From assembly GCF_030068455.1 (NCBI RefSeq), contig NZ_JAQOSQ010000006.1, forward strand, positions 62,001-126,000: a stretch of DNA of 64,000 nt, read 5' to 3'. The notes under the pieces were generated by a model, which was not told where the DNA came from, did no database searches, and saw only the letters and a program-made list of their open reading frames with translations. This stretch comes from Roseofilum casamattae BLCC-M143 (GTDB taxonomy: Bacteria; Cyanobacteriota; Cyanobacteriia; Cyanobacteriales; Desertifilaceae). Shown here piece by piece: positions 54,098 to 63,863 of this stretch. The position numbers were made by a program, and so were the translations under genes. The first letter of the stretch is position 1. The number at the start of each line of letters is the position of its first letter.

Positions 54098-55060
54098 TCA
54101 GGTTAGATTAGTCCATTGGCTCTCTCTCTGCGTAAATCCTGCCTGAGTAATTCGTCTTAACAGTGCCAGACCCATAACAGAATTACCGATCGCATCGAGC
54201 AGAGGACTGTAAATTGCGATCGCACCCCATTCCGAAACCAGAGAGAGCAACACTCCACTAACTCCTGATTTTGTCGGCAAGCCAATCTCGATCGCAAATT
54301 GCTCGGAATATTCGTATAATCCGCAAGTTTTGATTAACCGAATAACCCATTCCTGATGAACCGGATTTACTCGACCTTGGGGAGCGACTAATCCCAATCC
54401 TAATTGACTTAATTCGGCTAGGGTTCCACTCAAACAGCAAACTTGTTGATAGGTGTCTAACGCAATAGTTTCCGAACTTCTTAAATATCCCGATTCGGCT
54501 AATTTTTCGGTTAACGCTCTATTGCGCAAATTGGGTAATGATTCGACGGAGGCTAACAGTTGACGGTTGAGAGTTAACCGAACGCTGCCGTACTCGTTTA
54601 ACCATTCTCGGAAGCGATCGCATTTTTGCGCGGCACTTTCGCCGGGTAACGTCGAACACAGGGCGATCGCGCCGCTATTAATCATGGGGTTGCGCGGAAA
54701 CCCTTCATCTATTTCTAATTGCTCTAAGGAATTATAAGGCATTTGCGACGGGAGAGTGCCAACCATTTTCTCGACCTCAACCGTGCCAAACTCTTCTAAT
54801 ACATAGAGTAAAATAAACGGCTTGATCGCACTCATCAAAGGTAAAGGGCGATCGGGAGCATTCCAACTGCTATTTCTGCCATCCAAACATTGAATAGATA
54901 TTGATAATTGTTGTGGATTCACCCGAGCTAACTCAGGAATATAGGAGGGCAGAGTTCCCGTACAATTTCCCGTGCTATGTAAAGCCAGCACCTCATTAAT
55001 CCATTGTTCGATCCGAGAAAGATCTATCATATCAAATTCAGTTAATTGGCTATATGGCAT
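54098..55060 (-). CDS. glsA: Glutaminase A
   Basis: 320 residues from the ATG at 55060 (GAGG upstream); the longer frame starting at 55240 would overlap the divergent gene and is unlikely, and the ATG at 55030 gives 310 residues, the usual length. The fold is beta-lactamase-like: LPLMSAIKPFILLYVL contains the Ser-x-x-Lys nucleophile pair, then NPMINSGAIALCS and TKSGVSGVLLSLV. It hydrolyses glutamine to glutamate and ammonia. In cyanobacteria this complements GS-GOGAT; with cphA/cphB it suggests active internal nitrogen management in this genome, without linkage. Confidence 0.94.
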   Translation of the reverse strand: MPYSQLTEFDMIDLSRIEQWINEVLALHSTGNCTGTLPSYIPELARVNPQQLSISIQCLDGRNSSWNAPDRPLPLMSAIKPFILLYVLEEFGTVEVEKMVGTLPSQMPYNSLEQLEIDEGFPRNPMINSGAIALCSTLPGESAAQKCDRFREWLNEYGSVRLTLNRQLLASVESLPNLRNRALTEKLAESGYLRSSETIALDTYQQVCCLSGTLAELSQLGLGLVAPQGRVNPVHQEWVIRLIKTCGLYEYSEQFAIEIGLPTKSGVSGVLLSLVSEWGAIAIYSPLLDAIGNSVMGLALLRRITQAGFTQRESQWTNLT

Positions 55061-55204
55061 CGTACCAGAACCTCGCGCTTCCCTATTCCTCCATCTGTTT
55101 TTCCGATCCAGAACTGACGTTACGGTAAAATCAATGGGGCAATTGAAAGCGAGACCTACTAAAATACAAGCGAGCAAACCATGGAGTGCGCTAAAGGAGT
55201 GAGG

Positions 55205-55963
55205 ATGGATAACGAGGATGTGGCGATCGCTGCTCCCCAAATGGCATCAGTGATGGATCTTCCCGTTCGCTTAGATCGAGATTATCCGGGCTGGCTGCTG
55301 AATCACCTAAACAACCGCTGGGGGGTACATGTGGTCACTCTCAATGCCGAAATGACCATGCAAGCTCGGGAAAACCCTGCTTTAGCGGAAACGATTCGCA
55401 ATGCCGATTTGGTCATTCCTGACGGAGCTGGAGTGGTTCTGCATCTCCAATGGCAGGGGTACAAGATCGAGCGCTGTCCGGGAATTGAGCTAGCCGAGAA
55501 CTTGCTTTGTGGCTTAGCCGAGCAGACATCCACTACAACAGACGCATGTCATGTATTTTTCTATGGTGGAGAACCTGGAGTCGCTGCCGATGCTATGCAA
55601 ATCTGGCAGGAGAAATGTCCGACTCTATCCTTTTCCAGCCAACACGGTTATCTTAATTCCGAGGAAGAAAAAGAATTACAAGCAACCCTGAAGACCGAAC
55701 AACCCCAATTGATTTATGTTGGGTTAGGCGTTCCCCGGCAAGAATTTTGGATTGCGAAACACCGCGATCTCTGTCCGGAGTCGATTTGGATTGGAGTTGG
55801 CGGCAGTTTCGATATTTGGGCCGGACGCAAAGACCGCGCTCCAGCTTGGCTGCGCGATCGCAATTTAGAGTGGGTGTATCGACTTTATCAAGAACCCAGT
55901 CGTTGGCGGCGAATGCTCGCTCTCCCTCGGTTTGCTTGGCTCTCATTAACTCAATCTTTATAA
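55205..55963 (+). CDS. WecG/TagA/CpsF family glycosyltransferase
   Basis: 252 residues from the ATG at 55205, which has AAAGGAG six bases upstream; the frame opening at 55181 is not needed. GT26-family signatures: VHVVTLNAEMTMQARENPAL, LVIPDGAGVVLHLQW, ERCPGIELAENLL, YVGLGVPRQEFWIAKHRDL and WIGVGGSFDIWAGRKDRAP. Such enzymes add N-acetylmannosaminuronic acid or related sugars to lipid-linked carriers in cell-wall and exopolysaccharide synthesis. The next gene, ftsE, starts 16 bases after the stop and probably shares the transcript. Confidence 0.93.
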   Translation: MDNEDVAIAAPQMASVMDLPVRLDRDYPGWLLNHLNNRWGVHVVTLNAEMTMQARENPALAETIRNADLVIPDGAGVVLHLQWQGYKIERCPGIELAENLLCGLAEQTSTTTDACHVFFYGGEPGVAADAMQIWQEKCPTLSFSSQHGYLNSEEEKELQATLKTEQPQLIYVGLGVPRQEFWIAKHRDLCPESIWIGVGGSFDIWAGRKDRAPAWLRDRNLEWVYRLYQEPSRWRRMLALPRFAWLSLTQSL

Positions 55964-55979
55964 ACTCGATTCGCTCATA

Positions 55980-56729
55980 ATGCCCACCCTAACTCAAGCT
56001 CCCAACCCCTTCCAACACCTACAACATCCTTATCTATCGCAAGCGGCCGAACCGAAATCGAGAGAGGTAGCGATCTCTTTCCAACAAGTGAGCAAAGTTT
56101 ATGAGAGCGGCGTACGTCCTCTGAAACAGGTCTCGCTAACCGTGTATAAAGGCGATTTTCTCTTCATTACGGGGGCCTCTGGAGCCGGTAAATCAACCCT
56201 GCTCAAGCTCATGTATGGGGCGGAAAAACCGGAATCTGGGAAGACTATTGTACTGGGAGAGAATGTGGCACAATTAAAAGGCGATCGCTTAGCCCGGTTG
56301 CGTCGCAAAATAGGTATCGCCTTTCAAGACTATCGCCTGCTGCCCCAGAAAACCGTGGCCGAAAATTTAACCTTTGTTCTCCGCGCTCAGGGGTTTCGGC
56401 AAAAAGAAATCCAGCGCCGCTTGGGAGCGACTTTAAAAATGCTCGGGTTATCTCATCGAGCTAACTGGTTTCCCCAGGATCTCTCGGGTGGAGAGCAGCA
56501 GCGCACCAGTCTGGCGAGAGCGTTGGTGGGGACTCCGCCGCTCTTACTCGCGGACGAACCGACGGGCAATCTCGATGCTCATAACGCCCTGCAAGTGATG
56601 AAAATTCTGCAAAAATTGAATCGTATTGGGATTACAGTTATTGTTACGACCCATGACGATCGCTTAGTTCGCTGGACTGGAAAACCGGTATTGTGCTTGC
56701 ATCGCGGCGGTTTGCGGAAATTGGCTTGA
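55980..56729 (+). CDS. ftsE: Cell-division ABC transporter ATP-binding protein FtsE
   Basis: 249 residues: VSKVYESGVRPLKQVSLTVY, Walker A GASGAGKSTLLKLMYG, Q-loop AFQDYRLLPQKTV, signature LSGGEQQRTSLARALVG, Walker B LLLADEPTGNLD and the His switch VTTHDD. The LMYG after Walker A is the hallmark of FtsE rather than of general transporters. FtsE works with FtsX at the septum to control peptidoglycan hydrolases; ftsX is not adjacent here. An N-terminal 30-residue extension rich in Gln, His and Pro precedes the domain. Confidence 0.93.
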   Translation: MPTLTQAPNPFQHLQHPYLSQAAEPKSREVAISFQQVSKVYESGVRPLKQVSLTVYKGDFLFITGASGAGKSTLLKLMYGAEKPESGKTIVLGENVAQLKGDRLARLRRKIGIAFQDYRLLPQKTVAENLTFVLRAQGFRQKEIQRRLGATLKMLGLSHRANWFPQDLSGGEQQRTSLARALVGTPPLLLADEPTGNLDAHNALQVMKILQKLNRIGITVIVTTHDDRLVRWTGKPVLCLHRGGLRKLA

Positions 56730-56890
56730 GGGCGATCGAGTTGTCCAATCTCTGCATCGGCGATTTTTTCTTGAAATAGTAGAAGACACCGGGCAAATTG
56801 CGATCGCACCGCTGGTTAGAGAGTATACTCAATAATCTGGTCAGTTTTGGATAAAAATAGAGAACTGAGGGATCGGGGAGCTACCGTACC

Positions 56891-58345
56891 ATGGAAATTT
56901 TCACGCCAGACTGGGTCAAACATGCTGTTTTCTACCAAATTTTTCCCGATCGCATGGCCAGGGGAAAGACTTGGAAAAGTAAGATGGCTTACCATATTCC
57001 TTTAGAACCTTGGAACGATCCTCCCACATTGCAAGGGTATAAAGGAGGAGATTTATGGGGCGTCATTGAATCTCTGGATTATTTACAAGAATTAGGGATT
57101 ACGGCAATTTATTTTACTCCCATTTTCCAGTCGGCTTGCAATCATCGCTATCATACTCACGACTATTATCAAGTCGATCCGCTCTTGGGAGGTAATGAGG
57201 CATTTTTGGCATTGCTGAAGGCAGCGCGCGATCGCCAAATTAAACTCGTGTTAGACGGAGTCTTCAATCACGCCAGCCGAGGTTTTTTCTATTTTAACGA
57301 TATCTTGGAAAACGGCCCCCATTCGCCATGGCTAGATTGGTTTAAAATTGAAGGCTGGCCCCTCTCTGCTTATGATGGAAATTATCCAGCAAACTATCTA
57401 GGATGGGCAAATAATCGCGCGCTACCGGAATTTAATCATGCCAATCCCGACGCGCGGGAATATATTATGCAAGTGGCGGAATATTGGCTGCACCAAGGTA
57501 TTGATGGCTGGCGTTTGGATGTACCGTTTTGCATTAACGTCGATGGATTTTGGCAGGAATTTCGCGATCGCGTGAAAGCCATTAATCCAGAAGCATATAT
57601 CGTTGGTGAAGTGTGGACGGATGCTCGGCAATGGTTGGATGGCACGCAGTTTGATGGAGTGATGAATTATTTGTTTACCGGGCCGACGATCGCCTTTACC
57701 GCTGGCGATCGCGTTAATCTAGACCTAGTTAAATCTTCCGGTTACGATCCGTATCCTCCTTTAGATGCAGTCGGTTATGCCGATAAAATTAAATCTCTGT
57801 TCGAGTTGTACGATTGGCAAATTCACTTAACCCAGCTCAATCTACTCGACTCCCACGATACAGCAAGATTAATTACCATTGCAGAAAGCGATCGCGCTTC
57901 CGTGGAGTTAGCCACTCTCCTGCTGATGACATTTCCCGGAGCGCCCAGTATCTATTACGGAGATGAGGTTGGTTTACCGGGAGCGCGAGATCCAGACAGC
58001 CGTCGCAGCTTTCCCGAGTGCGATCGCTGGGACAATACCGTCTTAGCATATCACCGAGAATTAATTGCCTTGCGCCACCGCTACCGCGCTCTGCGAATCG
58101 GCGAATATAGAAGTATCTTTGCGGAAGGCTTAGTCTATCTTTTTACGCGACAAACTGAGGAAGAAACCCTAATTGTTGCCGTGAATGCCGGAGTCGAGAA
58201 TATGACGATTCGCTGTTTGCCAAAAGACCTCAATAAGATTCCTCGCACTGTCGTTTATGGGAATGCAGAGGTGAAATGGCTAGATGATGGCGATCTGAGG
58301 TTACATTTACCCGCTCGCCAAGGCTGTATTATTGCCTCAATTTAA
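56891..58345 (+). CDS. Alpha-amylase family (GH13) enzyme, cyclomaltodextrinase/neopullulanase-like
   Basis: 484 residues. Region I LVLDGVFNHAS, region II GWRLDVPFCIN (nucleophile Asp), region III AYIVGEVWTDA (acid/base Glu) and region IV LLDSHDT are all intact. AVFYQIFPDRMARGK and HRYHTHDYYQVDPLLG fit the neopullulanase/maltogenic amylase subfamily. It would trim alpha-1,4 glucans to maltose or panose-type sugars; no signal peptide, so probably intracellular glycogen breakdown. GGGAG precedes the ATG. The stop overlaps the convergent lspA stop by four bases. Confidence 0.92.
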   Translation: MEIFTPDWVKHAVFYQIFPDRMARGKTWKSKMAYHIPLEPWNDPPTLQGYKGGDLWGVIESLDYLQELGITAIYFTPIFQSACNHRYHTHDYYQVDPLLGGNEAFLALLKAARDRQIKLVLDGVFNHASRGFFYFNDILENGPHSPWLDWFKIEGWPLSAYDGNYPANYLGWANNRALPEFNHANPDAREYIMQVAEYWLHQGIDGWRLDVPFCINVDGFWQEFRDRVKAINPEAYIVGEVWTDARQWLDGTQFDGVMNYLFTGPTIAFTAGDRVNLDLVKSSGYDPYPPLDAVGYADKIKSLFELYDWQIHLTQLNLLDSHDTARLITIAESDRASVELATLLLMTFPGAPSIYYGDEVGLPGARDPDSRRSFPECDRWDNTVLAYHRELIALRHRYRALRIGEYRSIFAEGLVYLFTRQTEEETLIVAVNAGVENMTIRCLPKDLNKIPRTVVYGNAEVKWLDDGDLRLHLPARQGCIIASI

Positions 58346-58818
58346 TTTTTCTTCTGGCGTTTTGGTTCGGGAAAAGTTGTCGCAATCAGCAAACAAATAA
58401 TCCCCAAATTAATCGCCACATCGGCTAGATTAAATACTGGAAAACGAATTAACCGGAAATCGAGAAAATCGACCACATAACCTGCCACAAAGCGATCGAC
58501 TCCATTCCCTAACGCTCCTCCCAAAATTAACCCATAACCCGCTTGTTCCCAACGATTCATTTTCGGCCCGTACAAGGCTAATGCCATTAAGCCCAAACTA
58601 ACGATTAACGAGAGCCAGCGCAACCACTCTCCATTCTCGCTAAACAGACTAAAGGCAGCTCCGTAGTTGCGAACGTAAGTAAAGTGGAATACATTTTCCC
58701 ACACAGGTCGAGTTTCATTCAGTTCAAAGTTTTGGATCGTCCATAACTTAGCCAGATGATCTAAAGCTAAAGCCAGGGGAGAAATCAACCAAAACAGAGG
58801 ATGTTTTTTGAAGTTCAT
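58342..58818 (-). CDS. lspA: Lipoprotein signal peptidase (signal peptidase II)
   Basis: 158 residues from the ATG at 58818; the open frame continues further 5' but would overlap bioY and is not needed. Four membrane helices with the aspartyl-protease dyad: GGALGNGVDRFVAG (first Asp) and FNLADVAINLG (second Asp), plus HFTYVRNYGAAFSLFS. It cuts the signal peptide from diacylated prolipoproteins in the inner membrane. Third gene of the bioB-bioY-lspA run, 35 bp after bioY. Confidence 0.95.
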   Translation of the reverse strand: MNFKKHPLFWLISPLALALDHLAKLWTIQNFELNETRPVWENVFHFTYVRNYGAAFSLFSENGEWLRWLSLIVSLGLMALALYGPKMNRWEQAGYGLILGGALGNGVDRFVAGYVVDFLDFRLIRFPVFNLADVAINLGIICLLIATTFPEPKRQKKN

Positions 58819-58853
58819 CAAGCAGTGACGGAAGGCAGCAGGAGTTGTCTTTC

Positions 58854-59447
58854 TTAGTAAAACATTAAATGGCGCAGAGCATAGGCGATCGCCGTTGCCG
58901 CACAAACCACAGCCAGTTGTCCGGGAAGCGGCGTCCACGAATACTGAGCCACCATCTCGGAAAACAACGGACTGGTTTCACCCCCACTCATCCAAAGTTG
59001 GGCGAGCAGTAAATAAAGAATTCCAGTAACATGAATGCAAATTAACCCGCAGGTGCAACTGAGAGCGAGCCATTCCGGACGGGGAGGGAAACGAAAGGCT
59101 AAAAATCCGCAAGTCCACGCTCCCGGAACAAATCCCAGTAAATAACCAAAGCTCGGTTCTTTGAAATAACTTGCTCCCCCGCCTTGCGCAAAGACGGGAA
59201 ACCAGGTTAAACCGAGCATTAAATAACCCACTTGCGAGAGCGCTCCTGCCTTTTTGCCTCCCATGCATCCGACTAATAATACGGCTCCAATCTGGGAGGT
59301 GACCCCTAGAGAATGGAGCGCAATCGAGTAGTCTTGGGGAGGCCAAATAGGGGAAGCAATAAACGCTTCGACGAATGTTCCCCCAATCGTCAGGATCAGG
59401 CCGATAAAGGCCCAGAGAAATTCAAATAAAGGCCCGGAGAAGTTCAT
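58854..59447 (-). CDS. bioY: Biotin transporter BioY
   Basis: 197 residues, six membrane helices. GVTSQIGAVLLVGCMGGKKAG, LGLTWFPVFAQGGGASYF and GYLLGFVPGAWTCGFLAF match BioY, the substrate-binding S component of the energy-coupling-factor biotin transporter. It can work with the shared EcfAT module. Directly follows bioB (32 bp), which supports the assignment: uptake next to biosynthesis. Confidence 0.92.
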   Translation of the reverse strand: MNFSGPLFEFLWAFIGLILTIGGTFVEAFIASPIWPPQDYSIALHSLGVTSQIGAVLLVGCMGGKKAGALSQVGYLMLGLTWFPVFAQGGGASYFKEPSFGYLLGFVPGAWTCGFLAFRFPPRPEWLALSCTCGLICIHVTGILYLLLAQLWMSGGETSPLFSEMVAQYSWTPLPGQLAVVCAATAIAYALRHLMFY

Positions 59448-59479
59448 TAAACCCGATCGCTGGAGATGATTGTACGAGG

Positions 59480-60586
59480 TTACCGTTGTCCGGGGATGGG
59501 TGCTTCTCCACCTTCGAGGCCCAAGGATTCCAGCATTTCGCGATCGCGCTCTGGAGGTTGGCCGAGGGTGGTTAAATAGTGGCCGACAAGCATGGCATTA
59601 ATTCCAGCTTTCAGTCCTAATGCTTGCATATCGCCCATCACGACTTCCCGTCCGCCAGCATAGCGGATGATTTGTTCCGGCAGAATCAGGCGGAAAATAG
59701 CGATCGCCTTTAGAGCTTCGTAAGGATCGAGTCGGTCTTGTTTTCCGATAGGAGTGCCTTCGCGAGGATTGAGCAAGTTCAGGGGAACCGACTCTACGGC
59801 TAACTCGCGCAGAGACAAGGCCAAATCCACTCGGTCTTCCCAACTTTCGCCCATGCCCAAAATACCGCCGGTGCAGGCTTGAATGCCGACTGCTTTCAGG
59901 TTTTTGATGGTTTCTACTCGGTCTTGCCACTGATGAGTCGTCGCAACCGAGGGGAAATAGTTTTCCGAAGCTTCCAGGTTATGGTTATAGCGCGTGACTC
60001 CTGCCTCTTTCAGCGCTCGTGCTTGTTCTGGGGTGACTTCCCCGAGAGCGCAACAGGGTTTGATATCGGTTTCGTCGATAATTTGGCGAACGGTTTCGAG
60101 GATGCGATCGAACTCTCCAGACTTGGGAGAACTATACTTCGGTCCCCGTCCTTGACTGACCAAACAGAAGCGCTTGGCTCCAGCTACGGCTGCGGCTTTG
60201 GCTTGCGCTAAAATTTCTTCCGTAGATTTCAGTTCGTAGATGGGAGAATCTTTACCGGGATGGTGCGCTGACTGGGCGCAAAACCCGCAGTTTTCGGAAC
60301 AATTGCCCGACTTGACGTTAACAATACTGCACAGATCGACCACATTACCGCAGCATTCTTGACGAACGCGATCCGCTGCCGCACAGAGCAAGAGAATATT
60401 TTCTTGTCCTTCAATTTGCGTTAGCGCCAGTGCTTCGTCTTTGGTGAGTCGTTTTCCGGCGATAATCCGATCGCTGAGGCCATCGAGCCACGCTCCTAAC
60501 GATGATGCGTCGAGGAGATGGGGAGAGCAATCTGATGGCGATCGCCCGAGTTTCTGAGAGCGATCGGCTAATGGTGCTTGAACCAT
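59480..60586 (-). CDS. bioB: Biotin synthase
   Basis: 368 residues. A radical-SAM enzyme that inserts sulfur into dethiobiotin, the last step of biotin synthesis. The cluster motif CSENCGFC gives Cys96, Cys100 and Cys103; further conserved pieces are RFCLVSQGRGPKY, CCALGEVTPEQA, YNHNLEASENYF and GGILGMGESWEDR. The first ~30 residues are an extension, typical in cyanobacteria. Leads the bioB-bioY-lspA run. Confidence 0.97.
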   Translation of the reverse strand: MVQAPLADRSQKLGRSPSDCSPHLLDASSLGAWLDGLSDRIIAGKRLTKDEALALTQIEGQENILLLCAAADRVRQECCGNVVDLCSIVNVKSGNCSENCGFCAQSAHHPGKDSPIYELKSTEEILAQAKAAAVAGAKRFCLVSQGRGPKYSSPKSGEFDRILETVRQIIDETDIKPCCALGEVTPEQARALKEAGVTRYNHNLEASENYFPSVATTHQWQDRVETIKNLKAVGIQACTGGILGMGESWEDRVDLALSLRELAVESVPLNLLNPREGTPIGKQDRLDPYEALKAIAIFRLILPEQIIRYAGGREVVMGDMQALGLKAGINAMLVGHYLTTLGQPPERDREMLESLGLEGGEAPIPGQR

Positions 60587-60708
60587 GTCTAGCCCCTATT
60601 ATTACTGAGGAACATTAATAACCCTGCATTGTATCACCATCGGGTTAGGGACTCGAGAACATGACATTATGGGCTGTGGCGATCGCAGTAAAATATTAAT
60701 ATCGTCTC

Positions 60709-63615
60709 TTAATCTAGAACTTCCAAGGCACTAAGTACAGGCTCTAATGCAGTTTGAATGGCTTGCACGTGCTCATCAATCGCGGCTTCGCACGACTCTG
60801 TTCGGTAAGCGAGTTCGAGAGCTAAAGCAGCAGCTTGTACATTATGAATTCCTAAAAGTCCGGCAGTACTTTTTAAGCTATGAGCATACCGCATGGCGGA
60901 ATTAGGATCGTCACTCTGTTGCTCGGCTCTAAACTCAGTTTCAAAATGAGTATAGTCATCGCGAAATCCGATCAGTAGTTTACGATAGAGATCTACATTT
61001 TCAGTGTGTTCTATTCCGGCAAATTGATCGATCCCAGTTAATTGTGGAAAGGGCAAAGTAAAATCTTCAGAGGGATTAAGAGTGGCAAGATGATTTTGAT
61101 AACTTAGAGAATCTTCCCCATGATTTGCCTTGGAATCCAGAGAACTTTGTTCGTCGAGAACTTCCGTTCCATCAACTGTGAATGTCTTTGGCGTAATCCA
61201 ATCCGCCATTGTTATAAACAACTGGGCTATCTTAATTGGCTTAGTAATACGATCGTTCATTCCAGCTTTCAGGGCTTTCTCGCGATCGCCCTGCATTGCA
61301 TTAGCCGTCATCGCGATAATTGGCAGCTTGACGTAACTTGGCTGTTTGCGAATTTCTTGGGTCGCTTTATAACCGTCCATCACAGGCATGTGAATGTCCA
61401 TTAATATCCCATCAAACGTTTCTTCTTTTAAAAGATTTAATGCCTCTTCACCATTATTTGCTACGCGCACTTTTATTCCATTATTACTCAGCAAATCAGT
61501 AGCAAATTCCTGATTGAGTTTGTTATCTTCCACGAGCAATATACTCGCTCCTTGTAGCCGAGCAATGGCCGCCTGTGTTTTCTGAGTTTTGTGTTCGACT
61601 CGAGTGTATGTGATGCGATGATGCCCAAGGCAGTCAAGGATCGAGTTTAATAAGCTAGACGGTGTAATTGGTTTTGCTAAAATCTTAGAGATCTCAAGAT
61701 CCTGGCTAACTTGCATCGCTTCGTCACAACCATAACCTGTCACCAGAATAATATGTGGTACGCATTTAAGCCCTAGGAGGGTTTGAATCGCCCGAGTGCA
61801 CTCCACACCATCCATATTGGGCATATGCCAATCCATAAAAATGATGTCGTAAGGCTCGCTTAAGTCAGCCTGCTCTACGAGCTTAATGGCTTCTCGACAG
61901 TTTGAGGCATAGTTCGCCGAGCACCCCAAGTTAGTTAGCATTTTAGTTAAAATTTTTCGTGCCGTTGCATTATCATCAACCAGCAATAACTTCAAATGCT
62001 TAAGTTTGGGAAAAATATTTTTCTCTACCCTCACTTCCTGCTCGGTTTGTTTGCCCAAACACGCGGTAAAATAAAAAGTGCTTCCGGCTCCCACTGCACT
62101 TTCCACCCCAATTCGACCATCCATCAGTTCTGTAAGCTTCTTACAAATGGCTAAACCCAAGCCAGTTCCTCCGTACCTGCGAGTTGTGGATTCATCAACT
62201 TGGCTAAAGCTCTGGAATAATTTGACTTGCTGTTCTGAACTGATGCCAATACCCGTGTCCCGGATTGAGAACTGTAGTCGAACAGTTGTTGCATCCTCGT
62301 CAAGCACGCAGATAGAAATCACGATCTCACCTGTCTCCGTAAACTTGACTGCATTTGTGGCAAGATTCGACAAGATTTGCCTCAAACGAAGCGGATCTCC
62401 CACTAAAGCCATTGGCAAATTAGCAGGGAGATCGAATAAAAATTCCAGACCTTTTTCTTCAGTCTGTAAGCCAACTAAACTAGATATATCATCTAGTATG
62501 TCTTCAAGCTGGAAGGGCACGGTTTCTAAATGGAGCCGATCCGCCTCAATTTTAGAGAAGTCTAAAATATCATTGATAATTCCTAAGAGTAATCGAGCTG
62601 AGTGATGAATTTTACTGACATAATTGTGTTGCTGTCCGTCAAGATGAGTTTGCAGGACTAAATGGCTCATACCAATAATGACATTCATCGGCGTTCGGAT
62701 CTCGTGACTCATATTCGCCAGGAATTGCGATTTCGAGAGATTTGCCCGCTCTGCCTCTATTACCTTTTCTCTGAGTTCTATCGTTTTGTGTTCAACCAGT
62801 GTTTGCAATTGATTTTGCCGATCGAATAATGCCTCAGAGCGCTCCTCAATTTGCCCGGCCATGTACTTGAACGACTCGAGCACGCGATCGATTTCCTCAA
62901 CTCCTTGGCGATCGGGAAATTCAACTCTTTCTCCCTGACCCAAGTCACGGGCGAGATGAGCGAGTTTAGAAAGCGGTTTCACCACCTTGAAATAGATTCC
63001 AGCGAAACTAAGCAAAAGTATGATAGCGACGAGGATGGATGAAATTCCGTACCATAAATGAGCGAAGGAATGTAACCTGTGGAATTGCTCCTCTCGCTCT
63101 ACCAACAGGCGATTCTCTTCCTCGATGAAGTCGTTAAGGAGAAGGCGAATCTCATCCATGAAGTGCTTCCCTTCTTTATTCCTAACAATTTCCAGAGCCC
63201 GAGCTAGTTCGTTGCTGGAGGTCAAATTAATCGTCAACTGCAGGTTCTCAAACTTCAGTTGCATTAATGCTTGGATTTTTTCCAATCGTTGCTGTTGAGT
63301 GTTGTTGTCGCGCGTCAGAGATTTAAGCTTGTTGAATTGGTCTGTCGCTCCATGCACGCCTGTGTGGTAAGAGTCTAAATATGCAGGCACGCCCGTCAGC
63401 AGAAACCCTCGCTGTCCAGTTTCTGCATCCACTAAGTACTTCTCGAGTTGGGTTGCAGAGACGATCGCGTCGTGAGTATGATGCACCATATAGTTGGCTT
63501 GCTCGGCCTGTTTCTCCCCATCCCATACCATCAATATGCCAATCGTGACAATCGGAATTATCACCAGTGATAATACTCTGTAAAACCTTGTGATACTAGT
63601 TCTGGCGTGACGCAT
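60709..63615 (-). CDS. Large hybrid sensor histidine kinase (BarA-like)
   Basis: 968 residues from the ATG at 63615, which follows GAGGAT; a TTG four codons upstream is less likely. Order: TM1 (about 13-30), CHASE3 sensor (about 33-175; [19 protein letters not shown]), TM2 (about 188-210), HAMP, coiled coil, HisKA ([19 protein letters not shown]), HATPase_c ([25 protein letters not shown]), receiver 1 ([13 protein letters not shown]), receiver 2 ([14 protein letters not shown]) and a C-terminal HPt domain ([15 protein letters not shown]). The full phosphorelay sits in one protein; no separate regulator is adjacent. CHASE3 ligands are unknown. Confidence 0.93.
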   Translation of the reverse strand: MRHARTSITRFYRVLSLVIIPIVTIGILMVWDGEKQAEQANYMVHHTHDAIVSATQLEKYLVDAETGQRGFLLTGVPAYLDSYHTGVHGATDQFNKLKSLTRDNNTQQQRLEKIQALMQLKFENLQLTINLTSSNELARALEIVRNKEGKHFMDEIRLLLNDFIEEENRLLVEREEQFHRLHSFAHLWYGISSILVAIILLLSFAGIYFKVVKPLSKLAHLARDLGQGERVEFPDRQGVEEIDRVLESFKYMAGQIEERSEALFDRQNQLQTLVEHKTIELREKVIEAERANLSKSQFLANMSHEIRTPMNVIIGMSHLVLQTHLDGQQHNYVSKIHHSARLLLGIINDILDFSKIEADRLHLETVPFQLEDILDDISSLVGLQTEEKGLEFLFDLPANLPMALVGDPLRLRQILSNLATNAVKFTETGEIVISICVLDEDATTVRLQFSIRDTGIGISSEQQVKLFQSFSQVDESTTRRYGGTGLGLAICKKLTELMDGRIGVESAVGAGSTFYFTACLGKQTEQEVRVEKNIFPKLKHLKLLLVDDNATARKILTKMLTNLGCSANYASNCREAIKLVEQADLSEPYDIIFMDWHMPNMDGVECTRAIQTLLGLKCVPHIILVTGYGCDEAMQVSQDLEISKILAKPITPSSLLNSILDCLGHHRITYTRVEHKTQKTQAAIARLQGASILLVEDNKLNQEFATDLLSNNGIKVRVANNGEEALNLLKEETFDGILMDIHMPVMDGYKATQEIRKQPSYVKLPIIAMTANAMQGDREKALKAGMNDRITKPIKIAQLFITMADWITPKTFTVDGTEVLDEQSSLDSKANHGEDSLSYQNHLATLNPSEDFTLPFPQLTGIDQFAGIEHTENVDLYRKLLIGFRDDYTHFETEFRAEQQSDDPNSAMRYAHSLKSTAGLLGIHNVQAAALALELAYRTESCEAAIDEHVQAIQTALEPVLSALEVLD

Positions 63616-63788
63616 TGTTATCCTCAATCAGAGATGGATTTGAGTGTGGCGACTCATGCAAAAAAATTAGAGCAGGGATTACTTTGTTCCATTCACGCTG
63701 TGCTTGTTATTTTAGTATAGTCAATTTAATCTAACTATGGCAATAGTAAAGTGCTCCCCCCCTCTTCGATTGCTACTGCCCAAAATGG

Positions 63789-63801
63789 GGGGAATAACCC
63801 C
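63789..63801 (-). terminator. Possible terminator between pheS and the hybrid kinase
   Basis: GGGG (63789-63792) and CCCC (63798-63801) enclose AATAA. Reading from pheS, the stem is followed by ATTTT only, a weak T-run. A C7 tract at 63756-63762 and G6 at 63787-63792 could form an alternative, larger hairpin. Confidence 0.3.
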
Positions 63802-63863
63802 TTATTTTTTGTTCGCGATCGCTAGCTGTAACAGTGGAATTTTACGCAAACGAACGCGAAAAT

